NCBI GenBank assembly: GCA_021821085.1
Contig: JAKACV010000016.1
Coordinates: 1-52,212 of the forward strand
DNA from: Bacillota bacterium
GTDB taxonomy: Bacteria; Bacillota; Bacilli; Alicyclobacillales; SLC66
Direction: 5' to 3'
Length of the DNA: 52,212 bases
Within the stretch, counting starts at the first letter, position 1. The number at the start of each line of letters is the position of its first letter. The notes under the pieces are model-generated. The model saw only the letters and a list, made by a program, of their open reading frames with translations. It had not been told where the DNA came from and ran no database searches. Position numbers and translations under genes: made by a program. Shown here piece by piece: positions 35,703 through 45,022 of the stretch.

Positions 35703-36974
35703 GTGGGAACAGTAAAACGCTCCTTGCTTATCGGAGCGGCCGTCATTGTGTTGTTATCAGGTGCTGTTGTAGCACTTGCTGACACAGGAACTGAAAAATC
35801 GGTGCCAGCGGAAACTGTGCAGCCGATTACTGCGAATGTAAATACGAATGTTGTATCAATTTCAGCTCCAGCGGTTGAATTGATTGATGCTAACACGGGA
35901 CAGGTTCTTTACGCCAAAAATGTGCTGCAAAAGCATTATCCGGCATCGTTAACGAAGTTGATGACATCGCTTATTGCGCTGGATCTCGTGAAACGAGGAC
36001 AACTCACATTGAATTCTATTATTCCTGTGAGTCAGTCAGCATATAACGTAGCTCGAACTCCAGGCTTATCTGTAGCATATTTGAATCCAGCAGAGCATAT
36101 CACTCTTAGCAAAATGATGGAGTATATGTATGTGGTGTCTGCTGATGATGCAGCAGTTGCGGTCGCTGATTCTATCGCTGGATCACAGGCTGAATTTGCA
36201 AAATTGATGAATGAAAAAGCTGCATCACTAGGACTTGTGGGTACTCATTATACGAATGCATCTGGACTGCAAAACGCGAAAATGTATACAAATGCGCGGG
36301 ATGTAGCTGTTTTATCAAGGTACTTAATACAACAATATCCGATTGTCTTAAAATATGCATCTGAACCAGGAATGTATATTCATCCGGGGCAGTACGGAAC
36401 GAATTATGATCAATTATTAGGGCAATTTAATGGCTTAGACGGGTTGAAAACAGGTTCGACAAGTGAAGCAGGATATTGTTTCGTGGGGACTGCAAAACGC
36501 GGCAACACACGATTGATTAGCGTTGTGCTCGATGCGAATTCATTTTCAACTGTATTTCAGGATACGGCAAGCCTTCTTGGATACGGATTTACTCAATTTA
36601 GTTCGAAATTGTTTCAAACGGCGAATCAGCCACTTGCAACTCTGCTTCATGTTAAAGATGCCGCAAATCCTGCTTTGAGTATTGCGCCAAAGCAGGATGT
36701 CTATGTGGATATACAAAGAGGTGTCAAGCAATCGATTACGTATACAACTACTCCAAGCGTACTCAGTGCGCCTATTGCCGCGAGTCAGAAGGTAGCTACT
36801 GAAAATGTCATCGTGAATGGTCACGTTGTGCAACAGGTTCCTTTATACGCTGTTAAAAGTGATCCTAAAGCGGATTTAGTGGAGAAGGTGTGGCGTTCGG
36901 TTCTTTCCTCTGCACATAGTGGGGCGCGACAGGTGGTTTCATGGATCGGAACAAAAGTGCATAGATACCTGTAA
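35703..36974 (+). CDS. Serine-type D-Ala-D-Ala carboxypeptidase
   Basis: Penicillin-binding protein 5/DacF-type carboxypeptidase trimming stem peptides. A signal helix (about 5-22, LLIGAAVIVLLSGAVVALA) precedes the peptidase with SxxK in SLTKLMTS (Ser82), SADDAAVAVAD in place of the usual SxN, and KTG in LKTGSTSEAGY. A C-terminal domain follows (about 300-423). The GTG at 35703 has AGGAGGG 6 bases upstream; longer forms would mask the signal peptide. TATAAT at 35640-35645 gives the -10. 423 residues. Sits directly before the GH1 gene. Confidence 0.9.
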   Translation: MGTVKRSLLIGAAVIVLLSGAVVALADTGTEKSVPAETVQPITANVNTNVVSISAPAVELIDANTGQVLYAKNVLQKHYPASLTKLMTSLIALDLVKRGQLTLNSIIPVSQSAYNVARTPGLSVAYLNPAEHITLSKMMEYMYVVSADDAAVAVADSIAGSQAEFAKLMNEKAASLGLVGTHYTNASGLQNAKMYTNARDVAVLSRYLIQQYPIVLKYASEPGMYIHPGQYGTNYDQLLGQFNGLDGLKTGSTSEAGYCFVGTAKRGNTRLISVVLDANSFSTVFQDTASLLGYGFTQFSSKLFQTANQPLATLLHVKDAANPALSIAPKQDVYVDIQRGVKQSITYTTTPSVLSAPIAASQKVATENVIVNGHVVQQVPLYAVKSDPKADLVEKVWRSVLSSAHSGARQVVSWIGTKVHRYL

Positions 36975-37019
36975 TAGACAATGAGAAGGTATGAGGTCGC
37001 TGTATGCGGAGGTGGTACT

Positions 37020-38354
37020 GTGGAGAAGCAGTTTCCGCACAATTTTTTATTTGGCGCAGCCACGGCTGCTTATCAGGTGGAGGGTGCAACTCGTGAAGAT
37101 GGCCGACTACCGTCAATTTGGGATGTCTTTGCACATTCACCTGGTAAGACGTTTGGTGGTCAAACTGGAGATCAGGCCTGTGATCAGTATCACCGATTTC
37201 ACGACGATGTTCGTCTATTGAAGGAATTTGGCTTTCGCAGCTATCGCTTCTCTGTTTCATGGTCTCGCATTTTTCCAGAAGGAAAAGGGAGAATTAATGA
37301 AAAGGGGATGGACTATTATCGTCGGCTCGTCGATGAATTGTTGCGAAATGACATCATTCCATTGGTCACGTTGTATCATTGGGACCTACCTCAAGCGTTG
37401 GAGGGCATTGGAGGTTGGCTAAACCGAGATACGATGTCTTATTTCGCAAATTATGCACAAAAAGTGGTGCGGGAATTTCGAGGAGAGGCCACTCGCTTTA
37501 TCACAGTGAACGAACCATCCGTAGCTGCTTATGAAGGATATCTTACAGGGCATCATGCGCCAGGTCATACCGATTTCAGGGAAACAATTACAGTGGCTCA
37601 TCATCTGATGGCTGGGCACGCTTATGCGTCGAATGCAATTCGCAGTGTTTCTCAAGCAACAGAGATCGGAATCGCCTTGAACTTGTCACCTATTTATCCA
37701 AGTACAAAGGATCAACATGAGGCTGCACGGACCTATGATCTTGTAAGTAATCAATTTTTTCTTGACGCAGCTTGCAGCGGAAAGTATCCGCAAGAAGTAT
37801 TGGATCTGTATGGGACATTTTTCGATTTAACTTTTATGCAGCAGGCAGATTTTCAGATGATGAGATCGCAAACACTTGATTTTCTTGGTGTGAATTATTA
37901 CTTTCCAACAGTGGTACAGAAGGGTGAGCATCCGTTATTGTCAGATGTTCTACCGCCACAAGGATTGCTCACGGATATGGGATGGGCCATTGCTCCAAAT
38001 GGTCTGCAGGATCTCTTGGTACGTATTCATCGTGACTATCCGCAGGTTCCGATTTATATTACGGAAAATGGAGCGGCATTCCCTGACAAGGTTATCGGGG
38101 ATCACGTTGATGATCCGCGTCGCATTGACTATCTGAAGGGCCATTTGGAGACTTGTTTAGATGTGCTTTCGCAAGGCATCGATGTAAAAGGATACTATGT
38201 GTGGTCGCTGCTTGACAATTTCGAATGGGCCCATGGCTATAGTAAAAGGTTTGGAATTGTGTATGTGGATTTTGAATCGATGAGGAGAATACCGAAGGCG
38301 AGTGCCTATTGGTTGCGTGACTGGATTGTTGCTCACACCGCAAGGGAGGCGTAA
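37020..38354 (+). CDS. Beta-glucosidase, glycoside hydrolase family 1
   Basis: Intracellular retaining beta-glycosidase (no signal peptide). 444 residues; begins PHNFLFGAATAAYQVEGA, the family N-terminus. Acid/base Glu165 in ITVNEPSVAAYEG, nucleophile Glu349 in IYITENGAAF. The GTG at 37020 follows GGAGGTGG by 5-6 bases. Disaccharide or phospho-disaccharide preference cannot be told; no PTS genes lie near. fumC starts 5 bp after it, so they form an unusual pair. Confidence 0.93.
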   Translation: MEKQFPHNFLFGAATAAYQVEGATREDGRLPSIWDVFAHSPGKTFGGQTGDQACDQYHRFHDDVRLLKEFGFRSYRFSVSWSRIFPEGKGRINEKGMDYYRRLVDELLRNDIIPLVTLYHWDLPQALEGIGGWLNRDTMSYFANYAQKVVREFRGEATRFITVNEPSVAAYEGYLTGHHAPGHTDFRETITVAHHLMAGHAYASNAIRSVSQATEIGIALNLSPIYPSTKDQHEAARTYDLVSNQFFLDAACSGKYPQEVLDLYGTFFDLTFMQQADFQMMRSQTLDFLGVNYYFPTVVQKGEHPLLSDVLPPQGLLTDMGWAIAPNGLQDLLVRIHRDYPQVPIYITENGAAFPDKVIGDHVDDPRRIDYLKGHLETCLDVLSQGIDVKGYYVWSLLDNFEWAHGYSKRFGIVYVDFESMRRIPKASAYWLRDWIVAHTAREA

Positions 38355-38359
38355 CAAGA

Positions 38360-39730
38360 TTGGAATATCGCATAGAATCAGATTCAATGGGTGAGATGCA
38401 AGTACCAGTTGATGCACTGTATGGTGCATCAACTGCTCGAGCAGTTGCCAATTTCCCAATTAGTGGGCGCACGTTACCGCGCCCATTCATTCGTGCGTTA
38501 GGAGTTATCAAGCGTGCGGCAGCAGAAACCAATCTGGATTTGGGAAGACTGTCAGATGAAATTGCGAGCGCAATTAGTAGAGCCGCAGATCGCGTGATCG
38601 CGGGAGAATTCGATGCTCACTTTGTGGTTGATGTATTTCAAACAGGATCCGGAACCAGTACAAATATGAACGCGAACGAAGTCATTGCGCATATTGCGCA
38701 GGCTTCTGATCACGTAAAAGTCCATCCGAACGATCATGTCAATATGGGGCAGTCAAGTAATGACGTAATTCCTACGGCAACTCATATCTCGGTGAAAGAT
38801 GATATAGAGCATCGCGTAGTACCCGCATTGATCGTATTGCGTGATGCTCTATCGCAAAAGGCGCTTTCCTTTCAAGAAATCTTAAAATCCGGACGAACAC
38901 ATTTGCAGGATGCTGTACCAATAACTTTAGGACAAGAGTTTTCAAGTTACGCATGGCAGGTTGAGGAAGCGATTCGACGGCTCATGCGTGCGGCAAATGA
39001 GGCGGGATCACTTGCCCTTGGCGGCACCGCTGTGGGTACAGGAGTAAATACGCATCCAGACTTTGCCCGTATAGCGATTGCGCGTATTGCACAGCAAAGT
39101 GGATTGGAGCTACGGGAGTCGCAAAATCATGTGGCTGCGCAGGCGAGTCCTGATGCATTAGTTGATGTTTCTGGATCATTTCGGTCTGTAGCAATTGCTC
39201 TTATGAAGATCGCCAATGATTTGCGCTGGATGTCATCAGGTCCTACGGCTGGACTTGGGGAACTGCAACTACCAGCTGTGCAACCAGGCAGTTCGATCAT
39301 GCCGGGTAAAATCAACCCTGTCATTGCAGAATCGTTGTTAATGGTGTGCGTGCAGATTGTTGGTAATGATGCCACAGTTGCCGCCGCAGCTCAATACAGC
39401 AATTTCGAATTACACACGATGTGGCCGCTTCTGGCTGACCGACTGCTGGATTCAGCACATCTCCTTGCATCTGCCGTAATTAATTTTACGCAGCAATTGG
39501 TCGATGGAATTACAGTGAATGAAGAGCGTTGTGAGCAACTATTGTTGCATAATGCGTCCATTGCAACGATTCTTGCCCCTAGTCTTGGGTACGATCGGGT
39601 GGCGAATCTTGTTCATGAAGCAAATGCAACTGGTCAACAAATGATGTACAAAATTCCGGATCGTCCTGATGCGTATCGAGTGGGTGATCAAATTATTCCA
39701 AAGAGTTGGTTGATTGGGTCGCATCTTTAA
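38360..39730 (+). CDS. fumC: Class II fumarate hydratase
   Basis: TCA-cycle enzyme interconverting fumarate and malate. 456 residues; TGSGTSTNMNANEVI (about 96), GQSSNDVIPTATH (about 129), SGRTHLQDAVPITLGQE and the flexible catalytic loop GSSIMPGKINPV (about 312). TTG start 5 bp after the GH1 stop; GGGAGG lies upstream inside the GH1 end. Ends before a clear terminator. Confidence 0.95.
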   Translation: MEYRIESDSMGEMQVPVDALYGASTARAVANFPISGRTLPRPFIRALGVIKRAAAETNLDLGRLSDEIASAISRAADRVIAGEFDAHFVVDVFQTGSGTSTNMNANEVIAHIAQASDHVKVHPNDHVNMGQSSNDVIPTATHISVKDDIEHRVVPALIVLRDALSQKALSFQEILKSGRTHLQDAVPITLGQEFSSYAWQVEEAIRRLMRAANEAGSLALGGTAVGTGVNTHPDFARIAIARIAQQSGLELRESQNHVAAQASPDALVDVSGSFRSVAIALMKIANDLRWMSSGPTAGLGELQLPAVQPGSSIMPGKINPVIAESLLMVCVQIVGNDATVAAAAQYSNFELHTMWPLLADRLLDSAHLLASAVINFTQQLVDGITVNEERCEQLLLHNASIATILAPSLGYDRVANLVHEANATGQQMMYKIPDRPDAYRVGDQIIPKSWLIGSHL

Positions 39731-39740
39731 GCAAGTGAAT

Positions 39741-39797
39741 GCCAGGATATAATGCCTTCTACATTCAAGAAGGTGGCATTGTATCCTGGTATTTTTT
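39741..39797 (+). terminator. Rho-independent terminator after fumC
   Basis: CCAGGATATAATGCC pairs with GGCATTGTATCCTGG, with extra TTC/GAA pairing at the top, followed by TATTTTTT. Confidence 0.9.
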
Positions 39798-40255
39798 ATG
39801 GATGTAATCGTAAACCCAACACTTCCCTTATATATTGACGATTCTGCTGAATTAATTCGCCTTGGTGGATTACCGAGAACAGGTAAGATTTTAAGCCCAG
39901 CAGATACGAAATTGCGTAAATTATTTCGGATGTGTGGAAGTGAGCCACAGTCTATCGATAAAATAGTTGAATTTTTTTCGGGTAAATATCATGTGGAACC
40001 ATCTGAGATGCGTGAGGTCATCAGTCAATTAATTGATGAAAAGATTTTGCTTCCATACTCTGATGTTCAACAGTTAACAATAGATAATAAACTAAAAGAC
40101 AAGCATTGTTCTTTACTATGTTCAATAGTGTTGAAAACGGAATTCAGGGAAACGAACGGCTAGTTTCTAGTACAGTGGTCGCATTGGGGCTAGTGGCTAT
40201 AGGTTCTTCTGTGGCGTCACTGCTTGCCCGAGCTGGAGTTTGATCTTTACGAAAG
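39798..40255 (+). pseudogene. Broken RRE-ThiF (RiPP/TOMM-type) gene
   Basis: The first 100 codons (MDVIVNPTLPLYIDDSAELI, ending in ISQLIDEKILLPYSD) look like the N-terminal RiPP recognition element, a winged helix, of TOMM/ThiF-type biosynthesis proteins. Near 40110 the frame breaks; in the +1 frame the text goes on LFFTMFNSVENGIQGNERL, then STVVALGLVAIGSSVASLLA and RAGV, the start of an E1/ThiF Rossmann fold, ending in TGA where GGA (Gly) is expected. Nothing of the adenylating core remains. The ATG abuts the fumC T-run and has no ribosome site, so it is not expected to be made. Family call is inference from remembered patterns. Confidence 0.6.
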
Positions 40256-40373
40256 CAAATGAGTAAAAATTGAATCATAAATCCCAATGTATCGGAATAT
40301 CGAAAACAGGAAAACAGATACTAGCTATTATGATTCCATACATGCAAAAAAAAGCTTTATTTTTGGGGTTTCC

Positions 40374-40499
40374 TCATCCCAATGAACCGCTGAGTGAAAT
40401 TATTTTGGTGATGCCTCTAAATTGTTCTAACAATTTAGAGGCATCGGTAGAATAGTGAACACTAAGTTGCACACCTAGAATTTTGACAGCGAAGGACAT
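40374..40499 (-). CDS. Possible 41-residue peptide
   Basis: A short minus-strand frame, MSFAVKILGVQLSVHY and so on, with GAAGGT 6-7 bases before the ATG. Its second half is written by the perfect palindrome at 40410-40445, so its reading may be accidental. It lies beside the broken RRE-ThiF gene, which is the only reason to record it. Confidence 0.25.
   Translation of the reverse strand: MSFAVKILGVQLSVHYSTDASKLLEQFRGITKIISLSGSLG
40410..40445. repeat. Perfect 17-bp inverted repeat
   Basis: GATGCCTCTAAATTGTT and AACAATTTAGAGGCATC separated by CT. No T-run on either side (ATTTTG before, GGTAG after), so it is not a standard terminator. Confidence 0.6.
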
Positions 40500-40635
40500 G
40501 TCTGTACCTTCTTTTCGAGAATTCTTTTGCCTACTGATTGCAGTGCGTTTAATATTCCCGTTAGGATCGTGCATATGCTTTACTCATGTGGACAGCTTAG
40601 TTTTATGTGTAGATGTGATGAAAGGGGAGTTTTGG

Positions 40636-40974
40636 ATGGCGACAGTCACAGCAAGAGAAATTTTTGCAGGGATGAAGGATAACTTTGTTAAGGAGGCGGC
40701 CAAGGGGGTTGATTCTAAAGTTGTATATATATTGAATGGTGACGGTGGTGGCAGTTGGACACTTACTGTTCACAATAGCGAACTTTCGGTAGATGAGGGC
40801 ATGGTAGACGGTGCCAATGCAACAGTGACGATGGATACTGGGGAATTTGTAAAAGTTGCTCTTGGACAGGGAAATCCAATGACTGCATTTATGACAGGTA
40901 AGATAAAGATTCAAGGCGATCCGTTTCTCGTACAAAAATTCCTTGGCATGTTTAATAAACCAAAGAATGTATAA
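40636..40974 (+). CDS. SCP2 sterol-binding-domain protein
   Basis: 112 residues with the SCP2 fold pattern: EIFAGMKDNFVKEAAKGV, a beta-sheet (VVYILNGDGGGSWTLTVH), VDGANATVTMDTGEFVKVAL and a C-terminal MTAFMTGKIKIQGDPFLVQKF. Members bind lipids or fatty acids in a hydrophobic cavity; a role is unproven in bacteria. ATG at 40636 has AAAGGGGAG upstream; the open frame before it has no homology. A very stable hairpin follows. Confidence 0.85.
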   Translation: MATVTAREIFAGMKDNFVKEAAKGVDSKVVYILNGDGGGSWTLTVHNSELSVDEGMVDGANATVTMDTGEFVKVALGQGNPMTAFMTGKIKIQGDPFLVQKFLGMFNKPKNV

Positions 40975-40999
40975 TTCAATCACGTCACAACTCTGAGAG

Positions 41000-41052
41000 G
41001 ATGACATCAATAAAGAGAGAGGGATGTCCCATCTCTCTTTATTGATGTCATC
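41000..41052. terminator. Perfect 21-bp hairpin between convergent genes
   Basis: Arms at 41000-41020 and 41032-41052 are perfectly complementary (outer part GATGACATCAATAAAG), loop of 11 bases. It separates the SCP2 gene from a minus-strand frame. No T-run either side. Confidence 0.6.
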
Positions 41053-41057
41053 GCACG

Positions 41058-41243
41058 TCAGCTTGGCGAATTTTTGCGAACGAGGTCGTTACGTAATATG
41101 GGGGCACCAATCGGGAAATTTTGATCAACCACACCCCCGCCCTCGTCGGTCATTCGATCGACACCTTCTGTGGTATCCTCAGTCATTGGTAGCATGTAGC
41201 CATTTTCTACGATTTGTGATGAATCATCGCGATCTATTTGCAT
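41058..41243 (-). CDS. Unknown 61-residue acidic protein
   Basis: Reads MQIDRDDSSQIVENGYMLPM, then TEDTTEGVDRMTDEGGGV, ending RNDLVRKNSPS. Soluble, rich in D, E and G, no membrane helix. GAAGGGGGG lies about 11 bases before its ATG, a little far but strong. It ends 6 bp from the 21-bp hairpin, as a terminator would be placed. I do not recognise it; a possible small regulatory or structural protein. Confidence 0.4.
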   Translation of the reverse strand: MQIDRDDSSQIVENGYMLPMTEDTTEGVDRMTDEGGGVVDQNFPIGAPILRNDLVRKNSPS

Positions 41244-41270
41244 CGCGTTTACCGCCCCCCTTCATAGATG

Positions 41271-41400
41271 TGGTATAATTTTGAGGTTGAAAAGCTTTGG
41301 TTACCTCTACACCATAGCATGCGGATTAATCGCCAAGTTTATGTAGAGGAGCGGGTGATCACTTGGTTGTATGTATAGTGGCTAACCTGTCTTATATGTA
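41271..41400 (+). promoter_or_regulatory. acnA promoter and structured leader
   Basis: Extended -10 TGGTATAAT at 41271-41279 lies about 140 bp before acnA. The leader between holds CCTCTACA and TGTAGAGG about 30 bases apart, an 8-bp inverted repeat that could be a binding site or a leader stem. Confidence 0.4.
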
Positions 41401-41417
41401 GAGTGAGGTTGGAGAAA

Positions 41418-44135
41418 GTGTCGAAAAACAAGGACCCGTTTGGTGCAAAAGCTGTACTTTCAGCCAATGGAAAAGAGTATCAGTATTATCGATTGAATCG
41501 TTTGGAAGAACTACATGTAGGGGAAATTTCTCGACTTCCGTTTTCGATGAAAATCTTGCTGGAAAACGTATTGCGGAAATTAGATGACTATATTATTACG
41601 CAAGAACATGTGAAACAAATTGCAAACTGGAACGCCGAAGCTCCTGACCAATCCCATGAAATTCCGTTTATGCCTGCGCGCATTCTGTTGCAGGATTTTA
41701 CGGGTGTCCCTGTTGTGGTTGATTTGGCGGCACTGCGTCAGTCTGTGCATCGTTTGGGTGGCGATCCAAAGAAAATTAATCCGCTTGTTCCAGTTGATCT
41801 TGTCATTGATCATTCCGTGCAAGTTGACAGTTTTGGTCAAAATAACTCATTAGATGTGAACACAGATTATGAGTTTGAACGCAATGAGGAGCGTTACAAG
41901 TTTTTGCACTGGGCTACCAAGGCATTTGAAAACTTCCGCGCTGTACCACCGTCTACAGGCATCGTTCATCAAGTGAATCTAGAATATTTAGCGTCTGTTG
42001 TGCAGTCTCAAAAAGGTGACGAGGGATGGGTAGCATTTCCTGATTCACTTGTAGGAACTGACTCACATACGACGATGATCAATGGACTTGGCGTTCTTGG
42101 TTGGGGAGTCGGCGGCATCGAAGCAGAGGCTGGAATGCTTGGTCAACCGCTGTATTTTGTAACGCCAAAAGTTATTGGATTTAAGTTAGTTGGCCGTTTG
42201 CCAGAAGGATCTACAGCGACCGATCTAGCTCTCACGGTGACGAATATATTGCGTAAAAAGGGTGTTGTTGGTCAGTTTGTCGAATTTTTCGGTCCTGGGT
42301 TAAGTGCGATGACTCTTGCAGATCGTGCAACGATTGCCAACATGTCTCCTGAATACGGGGCAACAATGGGCTTTTTCCCTGTCGATGCTGAAACCTTGAA
42401 GTATCTCCGTACAACTGGCCGTGATGAAGAGCAGATTGCCCTTGTCGAAGCATACACAAAGGCACAAGGTATGTTTCGAACAGATGACATGCCTGATCCA
42501 ATTTTCTCAGATGTGGTTACCCTCGATTTGTCCACTGTCGTTCCATCATTAGCAGGTCCACGCCGCCCACAAGATAAAGTTGAACTTACAAAAATGAAGC
42601 AACAGTTCAATGAAATTGCACGTTTGCCAGTGAAACAGGGCGGGTTTGCTTTAACTGAGGAACAGATTCAAAAATTAGTGAAGGTCCGTCAAGCCAATGG
42701 GCAGGAATCAGAACTAACAACAGGTTCACTTGTCATTGCTGCGATAACAAGTTGTACGAATACTTCTAATCCATCCGTCATGTTGGCGGCAGGATTGCTT
42801 GCAAAGAAGGCCGTTGAAAAGGGGCTTACTCGTAGCCCTCATGTAAAGACAAGCCTTGGTCCAGGTTCGCGTGTGGTGACGAGTTATCTAGAGAAATCTG
42901 GAACCTTACCGTATCTTGAAAAACTTGGTTATCAGGTTGTCGGATATGGCTGTACTACATGTATAGGAAATAGCGGTCCGCTCATTCCGGAAGTGGAGGC
43001 AGCTGTACGTGAGAATGAATTGACCGTTGCTGCTGTTTTAAGCGGTAATCGAAACTTTGAAGGTCGAATTCATCCTGCAGTCAAAGCCAATTACTTAGCG
43101 TCGCCTCCGCTTGTTGTGGCCTATGCGATTGCTGGAACGGTTGATATTGATTTGACAAATGATCCGCTTGGTCATGACGCTTCTGGAAATCCAGTCTATC
43201 TGCGCGATATCTGGCCGTCTTCACAAGAGGTGGATCAAGCGATTGCACAGTTTGTCACGCCGGACATGTTTAAAGAGAAATACCATGATGTACTGCATTC
43301 GAATGAACGGTGGAATGCACTCCCAACTCCGGAAGGCGAGTTATTTGATTGGGATGTTGAATCTACTTATATTCAGGAACCTCCGTTCTTCGTTGGACTT
43401 GACACGAATGTAGCACCGATTGCTCCGATTCATGATGCACGTGTTCTGGCTCTTCTTGGAGATTCGGTCACAACAGATCACATTTCTCCAGCTGGGGCTA
43501 TTAATCCAAAGAGTCCAGCAGGTCTTTTTTTGCAATCAAATCATGTGGACGTGCGCGATTTCAATTCGTATGGGTCACGTCGTGGCAATCATGAAGTGAT
43601 GATGCGTGGAACATTTGCTAATGTTCGTATTCGCAATGAAGTAGCGCCTGGAACGGAAGGCGGCTATTCCACGTACCTGCCGACCAGTGAATTGATGTCA
43701 ATTTATGATACAGCCATGCGGTACATGCAAGATGGAGATGCCATGGTTGTCATTGCTGGGAAAGAATACGGAACAGGTAGTTCCCGCGACTGGGCAGCGA
43801 AAGGAACTTATTTACTAGGGGTAAAAGCGGTCATTGCAGAAAGTTTTGAGCGCATTCACCGTAGTAACTTGGTTGGTATGGGCGTTTTACCGCTTCAATT
43901 CGATCAAGGCGTTAGTTGGCGCTCACTTGATTTAACTGGGTATGAGAGGTTTCATTTTGAAGGAATCGACGATTTGTTGACACCACATCAACGAATCAAC
44001 GTTAAAGCAACGAAACCGGATGGTTCAACGCGATCGTTTGATGTCACGGCGCGAATCGACAGCCCTATTGAGGTCGATTACTATCGCAATGGCGGAATTC
44101 TACAAATGGTTCTTCGCAATTTGATGAAGGCGTAA
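41418..44135 (+). CDS. acnA: Aconitate hydratase
   Basis: 4Fe-4S enzyme interconverting citrate and isocitrate; in Bacillus the same protein also binds RNA when iron is low. 905 residues. Cluster cysteines: Cys446 in [14 protein letters not shown], Cys512 and Cys515 in [34 protein letters not shown] is the C-terminal swivel-domain signature. GTG at 41418 gives [14 protein letters not shown], the usual beginning; a GTG five codons earlier is possible. Followed by a GC-rich hairpin. Confidence 0.96.
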   Translation: MSKNKDPFGAKAVLSANGKEYQYYRLNRLEELHVGEISRLPFSMKILLENVLRKLDDYIITQEHVKQIANWNAEAPDQSHEIPFMPARILLQDFTGVPVVVDLAALRQSVHRLGGDPKKINPLVPVDLVIDHSVQVDSFGQNNSLDVNTDYEFERNEERYKFLHWATKAFENFRAVPPSTGIVHQVNLEYLASVVQSQKGDEGWVAFPDSLVGTDSHTTMINGLGVLGWGVGGIEAEAGMLGQPLYFVTPKVIGFKLVGRLPEGSTATDLALTVTNILRKKGVVGQFVEFFGPGLSAMTLADRATIANMSPEYGATMGFFPVDAETLKYLRTTGRDEEQIALVEAYTKAQGMFRTDDMPDPIFSDVVTLDLSTVVPSLAGPRRPQDKVELTKMKQQFNEIARLPVKQGGFALTEEQIQKLVKVRQANGQESELTTGSLVIAAITSCTNTSNPSVMLAAGLLAKKAVEKGLTRSPHVKTSLGPGSRVVTSYLEKSGTLPYLEKLGYQVVGYGCTTCIGNSGPLIPEVEAAVRENELTVAAVLSGNRNFEGRIHPAVKANYLASPPLVVAYAIAGTVDIDLTNDPLGHDASGNPVYLRDIWPSSQEVDQAIAQFVTPDMFKEKYHDVLHSNERWNALPTPEGELFDWDVESTYIQEPPFFVGLDTNVAPIAPIHDARVLALLGDSVTTDHISPAGAINPKSPAGLFLQSNHVDVRDFNSYGSRRGNHEVMMRGTFANVRIRNEVAPGTEGGYSTYLPTSELMSIYDTAMRYMQDGDAMVVIAGKEYGTGSSRDWAAKGTYLLGVKAVIAESFERIHRSNLVGMGVLPLQFDQGVSWRSLDLTGYERFHFEGIDDLLTPHQRINVKATKPDGSTRSFDVTARIDSPIEVDYYRNGGILQMVLRNLMKA

Positions 44136-44256
44136 TCCAACATAAAATCGAAAGGGAAGGGGAGACCCTTCCCTTTGGTGTACAAGAAGTCATGAAGCAT
44201 AATCTACCATAGAGGCTTTGCAATCCTATCTCCGGATCGAAGAAATCAATTTTCAT
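44065..44256 (-). other. Short frame after the AhpD-like gene, possibly decayed
   Basis: GGAGGGGG is 7 bases before an ATG at 44256; the product begins MKIDFFDPEIGLQSLYGRL and has two Cys (LCFMTSCTPKGR). The N-terminus resembles the MKxxxFDP opening of ArsD-like proteins but lacks the following CC pair. The frame then runs through the acnA hairpin and 71 bp of antisense to acnA, so its tail is not credible. It may be the truncated second gene of the operon. Confidence 0.3.
44151..44176. terminator. Hairpin after acnA
   Basis: Perfect 11-bp stem AAAGGGAAGGG/CCCTTCCCTTT with a GAGA tetraloop; weak T-run. Confidence 0.7.
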
Positions 44257-44282
44257 GAGTTCATCCCCCTCCGTTTTGTTGA

Positions 44283-44555
44283 TTAGCAGCAGTCCCCAGA
44301 ACCACAACCACACGAGGAACTTTGGCTGATCACATTCAGTTTCGCAGCCTGCTGTTCAAAGAAGATCTCCGCATACTCATCCGACTTCATCGTCGCTGTG
44401 AGTTTGACGACACGGACGAGTTGCAGTACTTCTTGGAGATCGTCGTTACTCGCACCCAATTCTCTAGCCTTAGGCACATGGTGTTCTATGCAAGACCGGC
44501 ATCCAGCCGCCAAAGCCGCAGCAACTTGAATTAATTCCTTCGTGAGTTCATTCAT
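44283..44555 (-). CDS. Carboxymuconolactone decarboxylase/AhpD-like protein with Cys-rich tail
   Basis: 90 residues of the CMD/AhpD fold with the redox motif CxxCxxxH (Cys19, Cys22, His26 in AAGCRSCIEHHV). It ends in CGCGSGDCC, five cysteines in nine residues, which suggests a metal- or metalloid-binding tail. Small proteins like this lie in arsenic-related or other metal operons in several bacteria; the reaction is unknown. The start ATG is 44555. It is divergent from nothing upstream but lies behind a strong palindrome (44575-44611). Confidence 0.82.
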   Translation of the reverse strand: MNELTKELIQVAAALAAGCRSCIEHHVPKARELGASNDDLQEVLQLVRVVKLTATMKSDEYAEIFFEQQAAKLNVISQSSSCGCGSGDCC

Positions 44556-44574
44556 ACTGCATCACCATCTATTT

Positions 44575-44611
44575 ATCTTTATATAATTATTTACTTATAT
44601 TATATAAAGAT
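44575..44611 (-). promoter_or_regulatory. 13-bp inverted repeat, candidate operator
   Basis: ATCTTTATATAAT and ATTATATAAAGAT, perfect, with an 11-base spacer, 20 bp before the AhpD-like start. AT-rich palindromes of this type are bound by ArsR/SmtB regulators; they also contain -10-like TATAAT. No regulator gene is next to it. Confidence 0.55.
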
Positions 44612-44719
44612 CGACTGGGTTTTGTAACTATATAGGTAAAATATTTTATTTACACTGCATCGATTATAGCTAACTGACGTAAACGATTGGGATGTGTGGT
44701 ATTTAGATCATTGTAACGC

Positions 44720-44850
44720 CCATGATCGAACAGTCTCTAGGCAAACGCCTTAAACACGAGTAAGAAAAGCGCAGTTGGACTTTAGAAAAAAACAGATAGT
44801 TAATCCATGATGGTGACGTTCTTGAAAATGAGCGAAATCATTATTTTGTT
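44720..44850 (+). pseudogene. Possible XRE-type regulator relic
   Basis: Reads MIEQSLGKRLKHE, stop, EKRSWTLEK, stop, then LIHDGDVLENERNH: the order resembles an XRE helix-turn-helix, with two in-frame stops. Short and weak. Confidence 0.3.
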
Positions 44851-45022
44851 CACTGACTGCAAAAAAATGTGTGCTATCCATTAGAATCGCATTCGAAAAT
44901 GCAAACAGTGATTTCGTATATCGTGTATTCTTTTAGATAGCGTGGTCAATAACCACGTTGGCGTATATATACAAATAACGAATTCACAAGATGCCATTTC
45001 ATGCATCCGGTCACTCGCAAAC

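Noticed and set aside
40270-40455. Plus-strand 61-residue frame
   Set aside because: No ribosome site, and its end is formed by the palindrome; likely chance.
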